A DNA stretch of 64,000 nt from the NCBI GenBank assembly GCA_016647705.1, contig CM028335.1, positions 24,158,905 to 24,222,904 of the forward strand. The letters are read 5' to 3'. The stretch comes from Eucommia ulmoides (taxonomy: Eukaryota > Streptophyta > Magnoliopsida > Garryales > Eucommiaceae). Below the pieces are notes generated by a model. That model did not search any database, had not been told where the DNA came from, and was given only the letters and a program-made list of their open reading frames with translations. Every line of letters starts with the position of its first letter. Position 1 is the stretch's first letter. The position numbers were made by a program, and so were the translations under genes. Shown in pieces: positions 52,575 through 64,000 of the stretch.

Positions 52575-54805
52575 TGTTGATTCCAAGGTTTTGATGAACA
52601 ATTAAGTATTGATGTTTTTGGTGGAACTAATGATTTTATCAACTCTTTTAGATTTATAAGTTCCAGGCTTGTGATTAAGAAGAAGACCTCATGAAGAAAA
52701 CATAAAGGGTGCAAGATGGACGTAATGAAGATGTGAAGAGTTTTGAAGAACTTGAAGAAAAATAGGTGAAAACAACTCTCTACTTACGTACTCTTAATGC
52801 CACCCGAATTAGGATCACACATGACACTTTAAATGAGTTAATTATGTGTGTCATGGTAAGAAGTGATAAGTTTAATAACCTAAAATGAGATATTGTATGT
52901 TCTCCTTATATGAAATGAAATTAACAATTAACCTAATTGAAAAACATATTTTAAAGTATAAAAAATTGTATTTTCGGGTTAATTCGATCAACCAAGAAAA
53001 TCAATCGGTCAACAAAATCAAATAGTGAGTTTTGGAATTGAAATAAGGTGCTACTGATCCAGTTGGTCAATTGAATTGAATTGGTTGGTTAACCATTTGA
53101 AATAGTAGCTTAATTAGCGAAAGAAGTTAGAACACTGATCCAATCGGTCAACTGAATGGAAGTGGTCGGTCAACCATTTGAGTCAATAAGTAAATTGAAC
53201 AAAATTTAGATAATTTTGGACTGATTGGTCGACCGATTGGAGGCAGTTAGTTAACTAACTGGCCTGAAGACAATGACTAGATTTTGGTTCTAGATAGGTC
53301 GGTCAACTAACCTGTGGGACTTGGTCAATCGACTGAGTTAGTTGAGATTTCGAGAGATTTGGTCTCTTGGTAAAAAACTATCCATTTTTGAGGATTCTAG
53401 TGGAGAGATTTGGGGGATTTGAACTTAATTAAAATATTGATAACTTATTATATCATCCCTATTAATTTGGTCCATATACTTAAAGATTCTCTTAATTTAA
53501 ATGGATTAATACTTCTTATCTCTATGGTTTTAAATTAAGAATAGTTTTATGGGCTTATTTGAGAGTATCAAAAGTTATTTTTCAAGTGAAAGGTTATCAT
53601 ATATAGGGTATAAGAGTGTCTTTTAGAGGCATATATTTGAGAAACTAGCCTTTGGAGGGCTTGATAATTGTCTATTAATATAGACTATCGGGATTGGTGA
53701 TCAACACATCAAGAATAATCAGTTTGTGCTATTCTAAGAGTGATATTTACACTGAGAATTCTGTGAAAGATTTTTTCTAAGAACTTAATCTAAAGTGCTT
53801 GTGGTTTGGCCTCACTGACTTGTGTTCTATTGCTGTTCTATCATTATCTTCGGTATTTTCCGATGAGATCTTTCCAAACTTTGCTATTTAGTTTTAATTT
53901 GTGGTTTTTATTGATTACTTAGTAGAAGATTGTTCATAAAATCGTTTTAAACTTAAAAGCCAGAAAATATTTTTTAAACGATTTTATTTGATTATCTGAT
54001 TACGTGCTTACATTGTGCTACCCATATTATTTATTAATTAGATTTTATTTCTCTCACATTATATCTATCACGTAGTAATTATTTGGGATATTAATTGAGT
54101 ATATTTGTATTAAGGAGGTAGAAGCTACTTGTGGAAAGAAACTTACATTTTTTGTATTTGTGAGTTTGAGTGGATTAGACACGTTTGGGACAGTGTCTAG
54201 TCAGGGTAGTTAGGTTTCGATCTTTTTTCCTGTAAAAAAGCCTAGGGTTTGATCTTTATCCTGTTAAAAAGGTTAAATTATTCTTTTCCCTTAAAAAGAA
54301 TTAGGTTTTGATTCTTCTGGTAATTGAATTATTTTTTGAGTGAATTGTAAAGGTTCATCATTGTCTGTGAAAATGATAAGTGATAGAGTGTTAGGTTAAT
54401 CTTTGGCCTAGTAAAAAGATAGTGTTCATTCTTAGTCTGGGAAAAGGGTAATTTGTAAAGGTTGATTCTATGCCTGTAAAAAAAACATTGTAAGAGTTTG
54501 GTTCCTACTTGGTAAAGGGATCAAAGGGGTTTAGTCGATTGCGAATCTCCGTGGAGCTCGGGGGACTGGACATAGAAAAGACTAGCTTGACTAAACAAAG
54601 ATATATCGTTGTGTACTGCATTGTTTATTTCATTATATTGTGTTTGGGTGTGCTTTTAGTATTAAACACATTTCTGCTGCGTGACTAAGATAATAATTAA
54701 TTTAGAAAAAATAATTATTTGATATTAAGTGTTTAAAGGAATTAATTGTTTAAACTTTATAACTACCCAATTTACCCCTTTCTTGGGTAGCTCTTTGGGC
54801 CAACA
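52575..54805 (+). mobile_element. 5' LTR (2231 bp) of a plus-strand SIRE/Maximus-like element
   Basis: TGTTGATTCCAAGGTTTTGA...GGGCCAACA. A TTGACC-type motif array is at 52975-53345 (aatcggtcaac, gactgattggtcgaccgatt). The TATA region is near 53660-53675, and hairpin-type repeats lie at 54220-54520. It is followed by a good tRNA-iMet primer site. Confidence 0.92.
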
Positions 54806-54807
54806 AT

Positions 54808-54821
54808 TGGTACCAGAGTTG
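54808..54821 (+). other. Primer-binding site, tRNA-iMet type
   Basis: tggtaccagagttg is two bases after the LTR end and matches the complement of initiator-Met tRNA (TGGTATCAGAGCTG) with two differences. Confidence 0.85.
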
Positions 54822-54863
54822 GTTTAGCTCGTTAGACTTAAAATCCTAGCTAAGAAAGATCAC

Positions 54864-55207
54864 ATGGCGTACTCCATAGGCACTCTAGGTGAGGGGCAGT
54901 CATTGCATTGTCCACCTTTGTTTGTAGGTGATAACTATTCATTTTGGAAGGACATAATAATTTCTTTTCTTCAAGCTACTAATTATGATGTGTGGCTAGC
55001 CATTCAGGATGGTCTATTCATTCCTAAGGATAATGAAGTGATTAAGAAGAAAGAGCAACTGACAACCTCTGATAAACTGAAACTTTTTATTAATTCTCAA
55101 GCGATTAGAATTCTATTTTGTTCTTTAGATTCTAATGAGTATACCAGGGTTTCAAGTTGTGGATCGGCTAAAGAAATGTAGGACACATTGCAAATCACCC
55201 ATGAAGG
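54864..55207 (+). pseudogene. Copia gag N-terminus, truncated
   Basis: ATG 54864 gives MAYSIGTLGEGQSLHCPPLF, VGDNYSFWKDIIISFLQATN, YDVWLAIQDG, the W-rich start typical of SIRE-type gag. The frame stops at 55179-55181 (a TGG-to-TAG change in EMWDTLQITHEGT) and is cut at about 55207 by an Athila-type LTR fragment. The coiled-coil and zinc-knuckle half of gag is missing. Confidence 0.85.
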
Positions 55208-55807
55208 GACAAATCGGTCCTGAAATGTTTCATCTTCTCCAAATGTTGAATCTCTTCTTTTAGCTCTCAAGAAATGCTTAAGATCATAATTATCAAGTTA
55301 GGAATGTCCTTGATAAATGGGGGGAAAAAGGGACTTAAATAGAAGGCTTCAAAATATCTAGAGAAAATAGATATTTTCTATACAAAGAGACCGCCGCGGC
55401 GGTGAGTTAAGTTGGTTAACTTCATCGTTGCGGTGGTGTTTGACCATTGTGGCGGTAAACCAAAACCTAAACTCTCTGGACTTTCACCACCTTGGCGATG
55501 AGGACAACATTAAACTCTTTGGACTTTTACCACCTCAGCGGTGAATGACCGCTGCGGCGGTGAGACTGGTATAATTCTCCATGCATCTCCACCGCCTCGG
55601 CGGTGGCTCGATAACCGCGGTGGGGGGTTTGCTGTCCTGAAATCTTGTGTCTTTCACTGTTTTTCCATTGCTTCGCTTGTTTATCACTCGATTATGTCCC
55701 TATACTTGATTTACATAAAAACAAATAAAAACGCAATAAAATATTACTAAAACCCTCGAAAACTACCAAATTCGGCTTAGAAGTAGATAAGTATTTTCAA
55801 CCTATCA
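55208..55807 (-). mobile_element. Athila-type LTR fragment replacing part of gag
   Basis: On the minus strand it starts TGATAGGTTGAAAATACTTA at 55807 and matches the first 600 bp of the 41192/48085-type LTRs, ending in the agatcggtcct block. It has eight or more palindromic modules, for example ccaccgcctcggcggtgg (55589-55606) and gaccgctgcggcggtgag. No target-site duplication is present, and host gag/PR sequence is missing across it, so a deletion accompanied or followed its arrival. Confidence 0.85.
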
Positions 55808-56900
55808 GTGCTCCTTGCAGGTTACTCTGAAAGTATCGATAGGCAAGAAAAAATGATTCCTGAATATTGGTTGTTCTTAGCACATGATGGGAGACAATTC
55901 TAAATTCATGTCTTTGACACCTAAAGATGGAGGTCATGCTACGTTTGGAGACAACGCAAAGGGTAAAATTACTGGTATAGGTAATATCAGTAATGAGTCT
56001 ACTACTATTAAAGATATTTTCTTAGTTGACGGTCTTAAACATAACCTACTTAGCATTAGTCAATTATGTGATAGAGGTTATAACTATTTTTTTGATCATG
56101 ATAGATGCATTATTAAGAATGGGCATGATAGTAGCATATTACTTGTTATATCACGATTTGAAAATGTTGATACATGTTCATCTGATGATTTCTCTTCTCA
56201 AAATTTATCACGTTTAAATGTATTATTTGAGAACAATTGGCTATGGCAAAGAAGACTTGGCCATGCTAGTATGGAGTTAATTTTAAATTTGTCTGAGAAG
56301 AGTCTTGTATATGACTTACCTATATTAAAATATAAGAAAGATAAAGTATGTGATGCATGTCAATTAGGTAAGCAATGTAGATCATCCTTTAAGAAGCAGT
56401 TGCACACATCTAGATGTAGATGTTTTAAATTATTGCATCTTGATTAATTTGGTCCGAATTCCATTGCTAGTTTAAGAGGTAAATTTTATGCATTCGTAAT
56501 TGTGGATGACTATTCTATATTTACATGGGTGTTTTTCCTATCTAAGAAGAGTGAAGTTGCTTTTATATTCTCTAAGTTTTGTAAACATGTTCAAAATGAG
56601 AAGTAATATTACATCATTAACATCTGTAGTGATAGAAGTAGAGATTTTCGAAATGATGAAGTAATAAGTTGTGATGAGCACATGTATGATCATAATTTTT
56701 CTGCACTTAGAATGCCACAACAAAATGGTATTATGGGGGAGGAAGAATAGAACACTTAAGAAAATGGCCAAAGCAATGCTGAATGAGAATCATCATCCTA
56801 AATACTTCTGGCCGAAGCCGTAAGCACCGCTTGCCATGTAGTAAACAGGGTTTCTATCCGAAGAGATTTTAATAAAACCCCTTATAAAATTTGGAATGGT
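55808..56900 (+). pseudogene. Copia protease remnant, GAG-pre-integrase and integrase
   Basis: Begins with a mutated protease motif (FLNIGCS*HMMGDNSKF; the catalytic Asp is now Asn). Then an open stretch, 55884-56447, reads MSLTPKDGGHATFGDNAKGK, HNLLSISQLCDRGYN, WQRRLGHASMELI and DACQLGKQCRSSFKK. The His/Cys zinc-binding pattern of the integrase N-terminus is visible. After a TAG in LHLD*FGPNS come FAFVIVDDYS-like core sequence and PQQNGIM, where the expected VERKN is disrupted. Its counterpart is 30600-34150 on the minus strand. Confidence 0.85.
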
Positions 56901-57359
56901 AAGACTCCAAATATATCCTATTTTAAAGTTTTGTGTTGCAAATATTTTATCTTAAATGATAAGAATAATTTGGGTAAATTTGATGTTAAATTTGATTGCG
57001 GTATTTTCCTTGGGTACGCTTCTAATAGTAAAGCTTATAGAATTTATAATCAACGTACCTTACTAGTGGAAGAATCTACACATGTCGTATTTGAGGAATT
57101 TGATCTACTTGTATCGAGAAAGGTTTTAGATGATGATGATGCAGGTACACAGAATAACCAAAACCAAGAAGGTGATATGGCAAATGAACCACAGAATGAA
57201 GAACAAAAAAGATAGGAGACGACCTTACCATGTGCTATAAATACAATGCTGGGATATTCGATAAAAGAAATTATTGGTAATTTCGAGAAAGGTGCAAGTA
57301 CTAGATCATTTCTTAGGGATATAATCAATCTTGCTTTTCTATCTCAAATTGAGCCTAAG
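56901..57359 (+). pseudogene. Copia integrase C-terminal/linker region
   Basis: Open at 56931-57215: NDKNNLGKFDVKFDCGIFLG, YASNSKAYRIYNQRTLLVEE, then an acidic Asp/Asn/Gln-rich linker to a stop. It corresponds to 30267-30482 on the minus strand. Confidence 0.8.
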
Positions 57360-58015
57360 AATGTGAATGAGACGTTAACTGATGAATCTTGGATCTTCGC
57401 GATGCAAGAATAATTAGTTCATTTTGAACGTAATCATATGTGGTCTTTAGTTCCTAGATGGGACTTTCATCCTGCGATTGGTACTAAATGGGGTTTTCAT
57501 AATAAAAAGGATGAAATGGAAATGGTAATTAGAAATAAAGCAAGATTAGTAGCGCAGGGTTATAATTAAGAATAAATAATTGATTATGATGAGACATATG
57601 CTCTGGTAGCTAGATTAGAAACTTATAGAATGCTACTTGCCTTTTCATGTTCACGAAATTTTAAATTATATCAAATGGATGTAAAGAGTGCATTCTTGAA
57701 TGACTTTCTATCAGAAGAAGTTTATGTCGAACAACTATCAGGATTTGAGAGTGATAAACTTTCCGATCATGTGTTTAAACTTTAGAAGGCTTTGTATGGG
57801 CTTAAACAAGCTCTGCAAGCTTGGTAAGAGAGACTTAGCCGTTATTTGATCGAAAATGGTTTTCGACAATGTTTTTACTATATAACTTTATTTATCAAGC
57901 AAAATGATTTTTATATCCTCTATTAGTACAAATATATGTTGATGATATTATATTCGGTTCTACTAATGAGGATTTTTGTCAAGATTTTGCTAAGATTATG
58001 CAGGTTGAGTTTTAA
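57360..58015 (+). pseudogene. Copia reverse transcriptase, degenerate
   Basis: Readable across stops: NHMWSLVPR, KARLVAQGYN, ETYALVARLETYRMLLAF, YQMDVKSAFLNDFL and KALYGLKQALQAW. The catalytic YVDDIIFGST (Tyr-Val-Asp-Asp codons at 57935-57946) is intact. At least five in-frame stops make it non-functional. Confidence 0.87.
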
Positions 58016-58900
58016 TGAGTATGATAGGAGAGTTAACTTTCTTTCTTTGTTTGCAAATCAAGAGGCCAAAGAAAGATTTTCATTAATCAAGCCAAGTACA
58101 CTAAAGAGTTACTGAAAAAGTATGGCTTGGATGGAGCTAAAGAGTACAAAACTCCCATGACAACAACTACAGAAATTGACAAAGACGATAAGGGCAAAAA
58201 CATAAATGAGAAAATGTATTAAGATATGATTGGTAGCTTGTTGTATCTTACTACTAGTAGACCTAATATAATGTTTCGTGTATGCTTGTATACTAGATTT
58301 CAGTTTTGTCTTAAAGAATCGCATTTAATTGCAGTTAAGTGAATCTTTTGATATTTCAAAGGGATGAGTGACATAGGATTATGGTATCCTAGGGGAGTAA
58401 CTTTAAATTAACTAGTTACTCCGACGTTGATTTTGTCGGATGCAAAGTTTAGAGTAAAAGCACAAGCAGTTTATGTCACTTTTTAGAACATGCCTTGGTT
58501 TCTTGGTCTAGCAAGAAACAAAACTCAATTGTTTTATCTACTACTAAGACTGAGTATATGGAAACTTGCAATTGTTGCACACAAATTCTATATATTAAGT
58601 AACAATTATATGATTTTGGAATATGTATGGAGGAAGTCCTTATTTATTGTGATAATAAAAGTACAATATACTTAAGTAAGAATCCGACACAACACTCATG
58701 AACTAAGCACATAGAGATTAGACATCATTTTATTTGTGATCACATTCAAAAAAGAGATGTAACTATTGAATATGTTGATACCTTTGATCAGCTTACTGAT
58801 ATTTTTACCAAACCTCTAGCAGAAGATCAATTCATGAAATTTTTTCTAGGTTTAAGTATGACTAGGCATAGTGATGGATGCTTAGAGTGATGGTTTTAGG
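58016..58900 (+). pseudogene. Copia RNase H and polyprotein C-terminus, degenerate
   Basis: Reads KYGLDGAKEYKTPMTTTTEI, YQDMIGSLLYLTTSRP-like sequence, a YSDVDFVGCK stretch (the YSDADWAG block of RNase H) and an HIEIRHHFICDHIQK block. It ends with EYVDTFDQLTDIFTKPLAED and a stop near 58880. The catalytic residues are only partly retained and several stops are present. Confidence 0.83.
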
Positions 58901-59208
58901 TCCCTGCCCCCACTTTTTGAGATGATAAAGGGGGAGAAGTTGATGTTTAATGAGTAAGTTGATGTTTAGGAATTTGTTCGCCTAAGAATTGCATTGATTA
59001 AAGAGTGACATTAATTATTGGGCTTAATTTTGAATATCATTATTGATTAAATTGGGCTTATATTGCATATCTTTCATTGTTTACTTTTGTTTTCTTATTT
59101 ATTCTTAAATGAGTTTAAATACCTATTCTTGGATTTAGGGGGAGCGTGGTTACATTCTTTATTGAAGGAAATATCAAAGTTAATTGTCATCATCAAAAAG
59201 GGAAAGAT
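58901..59208 (+). other. 3' untranslated region and polypurine tract
   Basis: Non-coding landmarks shared with 37640-37939 (cactttttgagatgataaa, gggggagaagttgatgttta). The polypurine tract aaaaagggaaaga (59195-59207) directly precedes the 3' LTR. Confidence 0.75.
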
Positions 59209-60715
59209 TGTTGAATCCAATGTTTTGATGAACAATTAAGTATTGATATTTTTTGTGGAACTAATGATTTTATCAAGTGTTTGAGATTTACAAGTTACAG
59301 GCATGTGATTAAGAAGAAAACCTCATAAAGAAAATAAAAAGGGTGTAATATGGACGCAATGACGATGTGAAGAGTTTTGAAGACTTTGAAGAAAAATAGG
59401 TGAAAACAACTCTCTACTTATATACTCTTAATGCAACCTGAATTAGGATCACACACGACATTTTAAATGAGTTAATTATATGTGTGTCATGGTAAGAAGT
59501 GATAACTTCAAGATCCTAAAATGAGATATTATATGTGCTCCTTATGTGAAATGAAATTGACAATTGATCTAATCGGAAAACATGTTTAAAAGCATAAAAA
59601 GTTGTATTTTAAGGTCAATTATGTCAACCGAGAAAATCAATCGGTCAACTGAATCAAACATTCAGTTTTAGAGTCAGAATGAGGTGCTACTGATCCAGTC
59701 GGTTAACCAAATTGAATTGGTAGGTCAACTATTTAAAACAATAGCTTAATTGGTGAAGAAAATGAGCACATTGATCCAATCGGTTAACTAAATGGAAGTG
59801 GTCTGTCAATCGTTTGAGTCAGTAGGTAAATTGAAGAAAAATTAGATCATTCTGGACTAATTGGTTAACCGAATAGAGGCAGTTGGTCAACCAGCTGGCT
59901 TGAAGGTAACGACTGAATTTTGGTTATTCACAGGTTGGTCAACCGACTAGTAGGACTCGGTTAACCGATTGAGTCAGTTGAGATTTCGAGAGATTTGGTC
60001 TCTTAGTAGAAAAAACTATCCATTTTTGAGGATTCTGAGGGAAAGATTTGGGGGATTTGAACTTAATTAAGATATGACAATCTATTGTATCATCCCTATT
60101 GATTTGGTCCACATACATAAAGATTTTTTTAATTTAAATGGATTAATACTTTCTATCTCTATGGTTTTAAATTGAAAATAGTTTTATAGTCTTATTTGAG
60201 AGTAACAAAAGTTATTTTTGAAGTGAAATACTCTTGAATTGAAAGGTTATCAAATATGGGGTCTAAGAGTGTCATTTAGAGATATATCTTTGAGAAATTA
60301 GCCGTTGGAGGTCTTGATAATTGTCTATTAATATAGACCTGCGGGATTGGTGATCAACACATCAAGAACAATCACTTTATGCTATTCTAAAAGCGATATT
60401 TACGCTGAGATTTCTTTGAGAGATTTGTTCAAAGTACTTGATCTAAAGTGCTTGTGGTTTGGCGTCACTGACTTGTGTTCTATTACTGTTCTATCATTAT
60501 CTTCAATGTTTCCCGGTGAGATCTTTCTAAGCTTTGTTATTTAATTTGAAGCTCTATTTTTTATTGATTACTTGGTATAATATTGTTTAGAAAATCGTTT
60601 CAAACTTAAAAGCTTGATTTTTTTTAACGATTTTATTTGATTATCTGATTACGTTCTTAAATTGTGATACCCATATTATTTATTAATCAAATTTTTATTT
60701 GCCTCACATTGTAGT
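59209..60715 (+). mobile_element. 3' LTR of the plus-strand SIRE-like element, truncated
   Basis: TGTTGAATCCAATGTTTTGA start, collinear with 52575-54060. It includes the TTGACC-type array (59610-59995) and the TATA region near 60330. The match stops at cctcacattgtag (about 60715), so about 740 bp of the LTR 3' end, including the hairpin repeats, is missing and no target-site duplication can be tested. Confidence 0.88.
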
Positions 60716-62458
60716 AGTTATTCTGTCATTAGGGATGTCTTCTCAAATTGTTCTTTCACCTTTCTTTTGAATTGGTCGTTGGTTTCTGGTATAACTTGGC
60801 TAGTGTTTGGTTTAGCTGAGGTGATACTTGGGTTTGGGTCAGTTACAATCGGAGTGACTTGTGGTTGAGGTTCAACAGGGATTGTTTCTCCGGTAACCAG
60901 GCTAGGGCCTTGGGAACTGGAGGGCTAATGGTTGGTTATTGGTTCTATTAGGTTAGGGGTTTGAACATGGGTTATAAGGTTCTGCTAAGAATGGTAGAGT
61001 TGCTGCATGAGTTCAAAAATCTAACCCACAGACTGTTTCAACACAACCATGTTTTCTTTTAGTTGGACTACTCCGATAGGTTCACTTGGCCATTCTTCTA
61101 TATCTTTCATTATGATAGGCTGTCGTGCTTGTGTACGAGTGTGAACTGGTGAACAAAAGACAGGTGTTTTCTTATGTGGAGCAATTTTTCCTACTTGGAC
61201 GATGGCCGTGTCAGTATTTTGCTTACATAGGCATTTGTGGTTTGACTATGACTTAGTTTGAGATGACATTTCCATTAGTTCCAAATTTTATAATTTACAA
61301 CCCTATCAAATTTTGTTATGACTATTCCACATACGGAGTGTACTTTGCCTATATTTACAGACTTGATTTAACACTTTTATTCGGTTTTAATGGAAATCTC
61401 ATATTACTCTTAGTCATTATCGACCTCAAACTAAAGAAAGACCTAAATTTGAACAAAATGAAGTTTCCAAGTCCAATAGTCATAATAAGAATTCTCTTTA
61501 CTATTTTCCTTAGCTTGTTCAACAGTCAATTTATTCAGATACAATTCTAGACTGTGAGCAGGCTCATAGGTAAAGAGGAATAAAAATTCTTAATTGGTTA
61601 TTCCGTTCTTTATTAGTCCTAGAGGTACTCTTTTTGTAAGGTTTTAGGGCAATGATATACTAATAGCAAAATTAAATGTCTCTCTCCAACATTATGTCCT
61701 AAGAAGAACAGGGTTTTGGCTATTCTCTATCCTAGGCTCACTATATGTGATTTTGGCTTTTCTTCTAGTGTATCCTAAAAAGCTCGGTTCTTAGACCTTC
61801 AAACATTCGGTTCCTCCCTGGGGGAACATCCATCTTTGATTGGTGGTCTAAGCGAGAAGAGGTTCGTAGTTGGATCCCGAGGGAGGAACCCACCTGGCCT
61901 TGCTTCTACTAACTTATGTTTCCAACTTAAGGGTTTTCAGGGCTTAGATCGGTGTCATGACCTCGCTAACTTCAGCCCCTACTGCCGGCCTCTCTATCTA
62001 TAAAAAGGTTAAGGCTTGGGTTTTTCTATCAATGATATGCAATACAAAGTGAGTGCTCATGCATTAGAAAGAGTATACAGTAATGTAAAGGCAAAAATGT
62101 AAAGACAAAATTTAAATACGGTATTTAAAGATAATAAATGTAAATGCAGTAAATATAGACAGTAAATATGCATGCATGCTGATATATATGATTGGAATGA
62201 TATTATTATTTGGATATCTTATGAGATCTCTAGTAGAGTTTCCAGTTGATGCATCATGGATTTTGATAGCGGAAGAATTAGAGAATCGAGAAGAGAATGA
62301 AAAAAAGTTTCGTCCCTTCCTCTTTAAGTCGTCCAAATCTGTTCATTTTGAAAATAGTTTTTTAAGGGTTTTTCTAGGCTTTGGTTTTGGAAATACTTCT
62401 TGGGTCGGGATTTTATGTTGAAAATGGAGTCTCCACCTAGCATGGGCTAAATGGTATG
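60716..62458 (-). mobile_element. Decayed gypsy remnant, probably Tat/Ogre-like (gag start and leader)
   Basis: On the minus strand 60716-61200 reads a Pro/Thr/Ser-rich protein with APHKKTPVFCSPVHTRTQAR and a coiled-coil-like LKENMVVLKQSVG...ELMQQLYH, resembling the gag start of Tat/Ogre elements, with stops. At 62420-62440 the minus strand reads ctaggtggagactccatttt, close to the ggtggcgactcc signature near Tat/Ogre LTR ends. Between them (61260-62100) I see no clear domain. Ends are not defined. Confidence 0.45.
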
Positions 62459-64000
62459 TGGTAGCGCGCGGAATAACACACCGCTACTTACACTCGCAAG
62501 TATACGAGGTCTAAAGTTTTAGTATAGTGTGATCGTTAAGATCGGGTTATCGTATCCACAGGGATTGTTGTCGTTACTATCGAATACCGCGTTTGTCGTG
62601 ACCTAATTTTATCTAGGCGAAAAACAAATGTAATTAATTAATTAAACTAATACTAATATATCCTAAATTAACTACACTATTATGTTAATATGTTTTAGGG
62701 TGAAGAATTGTATAGGGATTAACGTGTTTACAAACACGTGTTCGATTCCGATTTACTCCCGTTTACGTTGTTCGACCTATTTGACAACCTCGGTATGTAA
62801 ACTCCGTCGCCACATCTTCCGAGTGTAAGACGGGAGAATAAATGACTTCGAGTCAACGGAGAAGTCCCCCTCAACGTCTTAATGACCCTAGGTCACGTGA
62901 GTCTCGCCCAACGTCATTGATTGCACACAATCCAACTCCCTCCCGGGTTATTGGATCGTCGCGTTGTATTTACCCTATTGACAATCTCCGTTCTAAAACT
63001 CCCTCGCCACCTCTTCCGAGTGTAAGACGAAGGATATAACGCGACTTTGAGTCAACGAAAAGGTCCCCCTCAACATCTTAACGACCCTAGGTAGCGTGTA
63101 TCTTGCCCTACGTCATCGATTGTCCACGATTCAAACCCCGACCGGGTTATAGAATCGTGGCGTTTGTTTACCCTATTCCGAATCCGGGGTTCGTCAAAAT
63201 CCCATATTCTCCATTTATCAATCCAAGCATAATAAACAAACAATACGATAAATACAATCAAACTACGAAGAACAATCACAAACAAAACACCAAAATCACC
63301 CAAACAACGTATTTATAAATTATATTGTTAATCCCTACTACAATCCATATTTAACTCGGGGCCATAGCCGCATATACAAGAAAATAACGAGCTAAACATG
63401 CTCACATACTCCAAAGATAAAGAAATAAGGAAAAACGATCGAAGAACTTAGCCTCGTCTGAAGATAAACCGCTAAGAATGCTCCACGATCGATTATCCGT
63501 CTTCCCCACTTCGGGATGCGAGCTCCACCACTAAAATTCCTAACCCTTGGCTTAACTATAGCCTAAGGGCTCAAAAATGCAAGAGGGAGGAGAGAGATTC
63601 GGCCAAAGGGGGAGGAGATGGGATATTTATAGCAAAAATATCCTAAAAATATCTAAAAATATCTAAAGGCTGTGCAGGGCAAATCCGCCTAGGCGGAATT
63701 AGGTCGGTTAAGTCTGATCGCCTGGGCGATGAAGTAGGCGGTGGACTGGAGAACATTTTGTTGGATTTTCACCTAGGCGGTAGAATTTCCGCCTAGTCAA
63801 GCGGCTGTTAGTAGCCATTCTTCGTCTTCTGCTGGATTTTCGCCTAAGCGGTATAATTTCCGCTCAGGCGGTCATCCGTCAGTAATATTTTGTTCTTCTC
63901 TACATTTTCACCGCTTAGGCGGTGGTCTGGACGCCGAAGCGGTGGGCCTGTTTCATCTTTTAGCCTCCGAGCTAGTTTATCTACCGTAACTTCGAACCGC
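62459..64000 (-). mobile_element. Athila-type LTR on the minus strand, running off the window
   Basis: On the plus strand it starts tggtagcgcgcggaataaca, the reversed LTR 3' end, and then is the reverse complement of the 21737-type LTR. It has both copies of the duplicated block (cccctcaacgtcttaatgac, cccctcaacatcttaacgac), the tatagcaaaaatatcc region, and palindromes at 63684-63960, such as tccgcctaggcgga (63684-63697) and ttcaccgcttaggcggtgg. About 1542 bp are inside the window. The start of the LTR lies just beyond 64000, so whether this is a solo LTR or one end of an element is unknown. Confidence 0.9.

Noticed and set aside
61263..61550. 95-codon hydrophobic plus-strand open frame
   Set aside because: No domain is recognised and it lies antisense within a probable decayed gypsy leader region.

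Overview
This is a 64 kb window of plant nuclear DNA. The evidence is a spliced type-B cytokinin response regulator gene with angiosperm-style exon structure, plus plant LTR retrotransposons of both superfamilies. The Ty1/copia elements are SIRE/Maximus-like with an initiator-Met tRNA primer site. The Ty3/gypsy elements are mostly Athila-like with an Asp-tRNA primer site, with a Tekay/Del-like solo LTR and a probable Tat/Ogre remnant. A eudicot is likely, but the species cannot be named from the sequence. Only one ordinary host gene is convincing; most of the rest is nested, decayed retroelement.

Layout. 1-2340: non-coding or leader-like sequence with several local duplications and no recognised gene. 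2335-6540: a very AT-rich tandem array (composite unit of about 135 bp), split by a TSD-flanked 967-bp solo LTR (4465-5431). 6541-7880: unassigned. 7881-12146 (minus): a type-B response regulator (ARR10/ARR12-like), six exons, 546 aa. Its first exon and promoter-proximal DNA exist in two intact copies 853 bp apart, and one intron is of the rare GC-AG class. 12147-13291: promoter and intergenic DNA. 13292-14579: Athila-type solo LTR (minus). 14585-15350: repeat-rich DNA.

From 15.3 kb to the end the window is a retroelement nest. A plus-strand SIRE-like copia element seems split into a left part (LTR 16379-18023, gag remnant to 19154) and a right part (pol end 37471, LTR 37940-40269). Between them lies a minus-strand SIRE-like element (19155-36496). 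That element contains three younger insertions with recognisable target-site duplications: a coding-less Athila-type element (21737-26901, TSD catat), a solo LTR (27593-29004) and a Tekay/Del-like solo LTR (31302-33843, TSD taaga). A second copia lineage (40270-40953, resuming 50659-51404) was hit by a minus-strand solo LTR (40954-50654), which was itself hit by an Athila-type element (41192-49457, TSD attat). The latter keeps a decayed gag and an ORF joining the protease directly to the integrase tail. Another SIRE-like element fills 52575-60715, followed by a Tat/Ogre-like remnant and an Athila-type LTR that runs off the window.

The most unusual signal not explained by coding features is regulatory-looking. 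All Athila-type LTR subfamilies carry arrays of short near-perfect palindromes of the form CACCGC-N(2-4)-GCGGTG with variable centres, in the U3 region upstream of the TATA box. The unrelated SIRE-like LTRs carry arrays of TTGACC (W-box-like) motifs in the corresponding region.
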